Assembly: GCA_008711295.1 (NCBI GenBank)
Contig: VUYV01000046.1
Coordinates: forward strand, 3,258,455 to 3,322,454
Direction of reading: 5' to 3'
From: Anarhynchus alexandrinus
Taxonomy: Eukaryota; Chordata; Aves; Charadriiformes; Charadriidae
DNA length: 64,000 nt
Both the position numbers and the translations under genes were made by a program. How positions within the stretch are numbered: the first letter of the stretch is position 1; each line of letters begins with the position of its first letter. Below are positions 61,421 to 64,000 of the stretch, in pieces. The notes below the pieces were generated by a model. That model saw only the letters and a program-made list of their open reading frames with translations. It did no database searches and was not told the DNA's origin.

Positions 61421-62179
61421 ATGAACCCTACATTTCTTATCATGTTTCTTCCTGGCAGAGTTTGAAAAAGTTCAAGATCAATGGACCTTAAATACACTGA
61501 GGAAGCATGAGTGTGTTCCCCGGTAGCTGAGATGTTCACCTGAAAGAACAACAGAGTTCATCTATCTCCAAAATAAAAATAAAAAATAGAAATTTGGAGA
61601 AAACAGTTACAGGACAACTGGCTCAACAGCTCACTCAAATGGGAAAGTATTTCTTAGTACTATCCATGTGTGCCTATCACATCTTGGGAGTGCAAGCCCA
61701 GGCTTGCCGCACAGTAAATTCATCCAATAATTAGAGGGAGATCCTTATAGATACCTATCCAAATCTGGATGTCGGCTATGATTCATGACCTTTGATACAG
61801 CAGGTAAATGAACAGAAAGTGAGATTTATTTAATGCTCTATAACAAACCTTGGGGTTAGGAGTCCAAGCTCTTTGACACAGTCAGCCTTAGTCATTAGAA
61901 GGAAGCTATTTCAGTAATGAGTTATTACAACCCTGGGAGCACTTTGGTCATGGTTCATCAACATGGTACGCTGTGGACCTTAATAGTGTCTTACAATGTC
62001 AATATGTGCTTTATTTAAGGTTCGTATCCTTTTAGCCGGTCAGAAAGAATAAAACTCACCCCTGCGCAGCAGGCCAGAACATGGTCTATTCATCATGCTA
62101 GTCCCACATGAGTCCTCAAAATGTATTTTAACTGAGATGGAAGTGACACATAAAGCTTCTGTGAGGTCTTTGGCACACA

Positions 62180-62300
62180 GCTGGATTTCAGTTGCGAACA
62201 CGAAGACACTTATCCATCAAATAACTTATTTGATGCATAATTTCGCCATCAATCAGATTAGCTAAATGACGGGAATAATTCCTCTAGCCTTACCTACAAT
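62180..62300. promoter_or_regulatory. Candidate conserved noncoding block
   Basis: 'tatccatcaaataacttatttgatg' contains an inverted pair CATCAAATAA / TTATTTGATG with a 2-nt spacer (62214-62235). It is followed by 'catcaatcagattagc' (PBX/HOX-like ATCAATCA) and 'aaatgacggg'. Surviving CpGs and complexity suggest constraint, but this is inference. Confidence 0.3.
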
Positions 62301-64000
62301 GTCTGAATCTTGTCTTTCAGTATAGTCTTGGGTAAGCAAATTTTATGGAAAATAATGGCAGAAAAAAAATAGTAAGAATGGAGGAGGGGCTTTTTTAGAG
62401 TAAATAATTCGGTTCTCTTAACTTAAAGCCAAAGAATTCAACATCAGACATCCACCTTCTGCATGATGGCCGGAAAATTAGATTCTTATGAAGTGCTTAA
62501 ATCTCAACCCTTTTTCTCTGTTCTTTTGATTGGTAATTGCCAGAGCCCCACAAACAGGGGAGTTTTCAATGTTTTTTTGTATAACAATAAGAAAGTTCAA
62601 GTTGACCTCTCCTGTTCAAAAATATTTTTCTTTATAAAGGAGAAGCATTTTTGTTTAGCTTATTGCACTAACCTTTCTTTCATTTTAAGCTTGCTCTGAA
62701 TGTTAAGACATTATTTTTAAAAACACAATCATGACACTTTTTAAAATTAACAAATTGCATTCCAAAGAAAAATTTTCCATCAGAAAATAATTTTTTTTAA
62801 TTTCCGTCACTTTTTGTGAGTTCATTCATCTTGAACTGCTTAACAGTCCCCTAAACTACCCTGATGTCCAAGAAATTTACTGAAAGTGTCCACCTAGTTC
62901 TGGCTCTCAGTATTCAAAATAAAATTACTATTTTTTTTTTTATACAGGTGTTTTGAAAAAGATATATTGAACTCAACACAGCTATTTTCTACCTGAGTTT
63001 TATATAAATAGTACCTTTGTTCTGAGTCTGCTCTTTTACCAAGAAATCAATAATAACATAAACATGGAAGCAAGTGGTACTAACAAACATTCTGAATCGA
63101 CTTGTATTGATATGTAATTTCATCGCTTTACCAGGCTCCATGTATGCCCGCTGGAATCCATCACATAAGATTAAACAGGAACTTCACTATTTATATTCAC
63201 TGGAATCTGAGAAGTCAATAGTATTCCTTCTAGAAAAAATTATTACAGCACGGCCCTAGTGTTTGGGCCATCCCAAGCTGAAATATTTTGTATTTATATG
63301 CATCTTGTACCTCACTATTAACACTGTTAAAATGCCCTTGGGTTGAGATTAGGCTCAGGGAAAACCCGTCACTTCATATCCATTTTCTCCACAGAGTTTC
63401 CCTCAAAGCACTTTACAGTTGACTGTCTAACAGATACAGATGTACCCAGGATAACATAAGGGGGAGAAGCCAGTCTTTACAGAATACAGAATTGTAAAAT
63501 TAATATTTCAGTAAGTAACATTGCTCCATACAAGTCCACCACATAATAGTGAAAACCAAAGTCAGAACATCCAAAAATTGCAGTTAATAGAAGAACTTAA
63601 GAGTCACAAAACAGAACTCTTCAGGTTTCAACTGCTCTATTATACTCCTATTCATGTGAGGTTGCAATCAGTTCCTATCACAAACTCTAAGGTACTTTTG
63701 AAGCTAAAGTCATAAAACAAAGTTCAGTCTTTATGATCAGGTGTGCAAAGGCCAGCAGGATGCTCCCATTACTGCAGCTTTACTATGCCACAGGAAACAA
63801 GCACACCAAGTACACTACAAATGAAAAGACTGATAGTGGATTCATGAGTTATTGTGAATCATTTCACCTCTTATCAGTGCATAAGGAATATGCACACTTT
63901 GGTTATTTAGTATAACTGCAGTGCTTCCACTAAATGTTATGCAGCAGGACTATTGCACTTACTATGGTATGTGGCTATAGATCTTCCTGAATTATCTTTT

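Larger units (their letters stand above)
57651..64000. other. Mostly unique DNA
   Basis: No gene is seen. It holds two candidate conserved blocks (59475-59660, 62180-62300), an AGTCATT cluster (60901-60945), a tRNA-like SINE remnant (61300-61420) and a possible ancient remnant at 63385-63470 ('aagcactttacag'). Short frames here are AT-driven. Confidence 0.6.

Overview
The window reads as bird nuclear DNA: AT-rich, carrying many CR1 LINE fragments with the usual avian 3' end (TCATAGAATCATAGAAT on the minus strand, ATTCTATGATTCTATGA on the plus strand) and two LTR fragments of the type seen in bird endogenous retroviruses. I see no host protein-coding exon, rRNA or tRNA gene, CRISPR array, or any sign of a prokaryotic operon. 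The open reading frames longer than about 60 codons are either reverse-transcriptase relics inside CR1 copies, readings of an LTR, or chance frames in AT-rich DNA. The simplest reading is an intergenic gene desert or a very large intron on a macrochromosome. The species cannot be fixed from the sequence alone.

Layout. 1-4856: mostly unique DNA with one old CR1 piece (about 3433-3700). 4857-5977: a solo LTR of about 1.1 kb with an internal array of about 48-bp units. 6150-6400: a very old CR1-like piece. 6400-14383: unique DNA with several ancient interspersed-repeat remnants and a candidate conserved regulatory block near 7000-7370. 14384-15930: the longest CR1 copy (minus), with a broken reverse transcriptase. 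17858-18726: a plus-strand CR1 that forms an inverted pair with it. 24525-25177 and 26435-26506: older CR1 pieces. 26.5-42.6 kb: largely unique, with candidate regulatory blocks near 28.6 and 35.4 kb. 42621-43097 (minus) and 44703-45293 (plus): two closely similar CR1 copies, again an inverted pair. 50660-51240: a CR1 piece that has lost its 3' end and stops at a 23-nt palindrome. 57311-57604: a shortened LTR that runs into a (TTCCC)9 microsatellite. 57.7-64 kb: unique DNA with a tRNA-like SINE remnant and two candidate conserved blocks.

No set of genes works together here. If the window has a function it is probably cis-regulatory: several GC-balanced, homeobox- or bZIP-motif-containing blocks stand out from the AT-rich background, but this is judged by eye and needs a multi-species alignment. 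I did not find a new coding system. The most distinctive structural observations are the palindrome at a CR1 junction, the two inverted CR1 pairs with the same geometry, and the repeat array inside the LTR.
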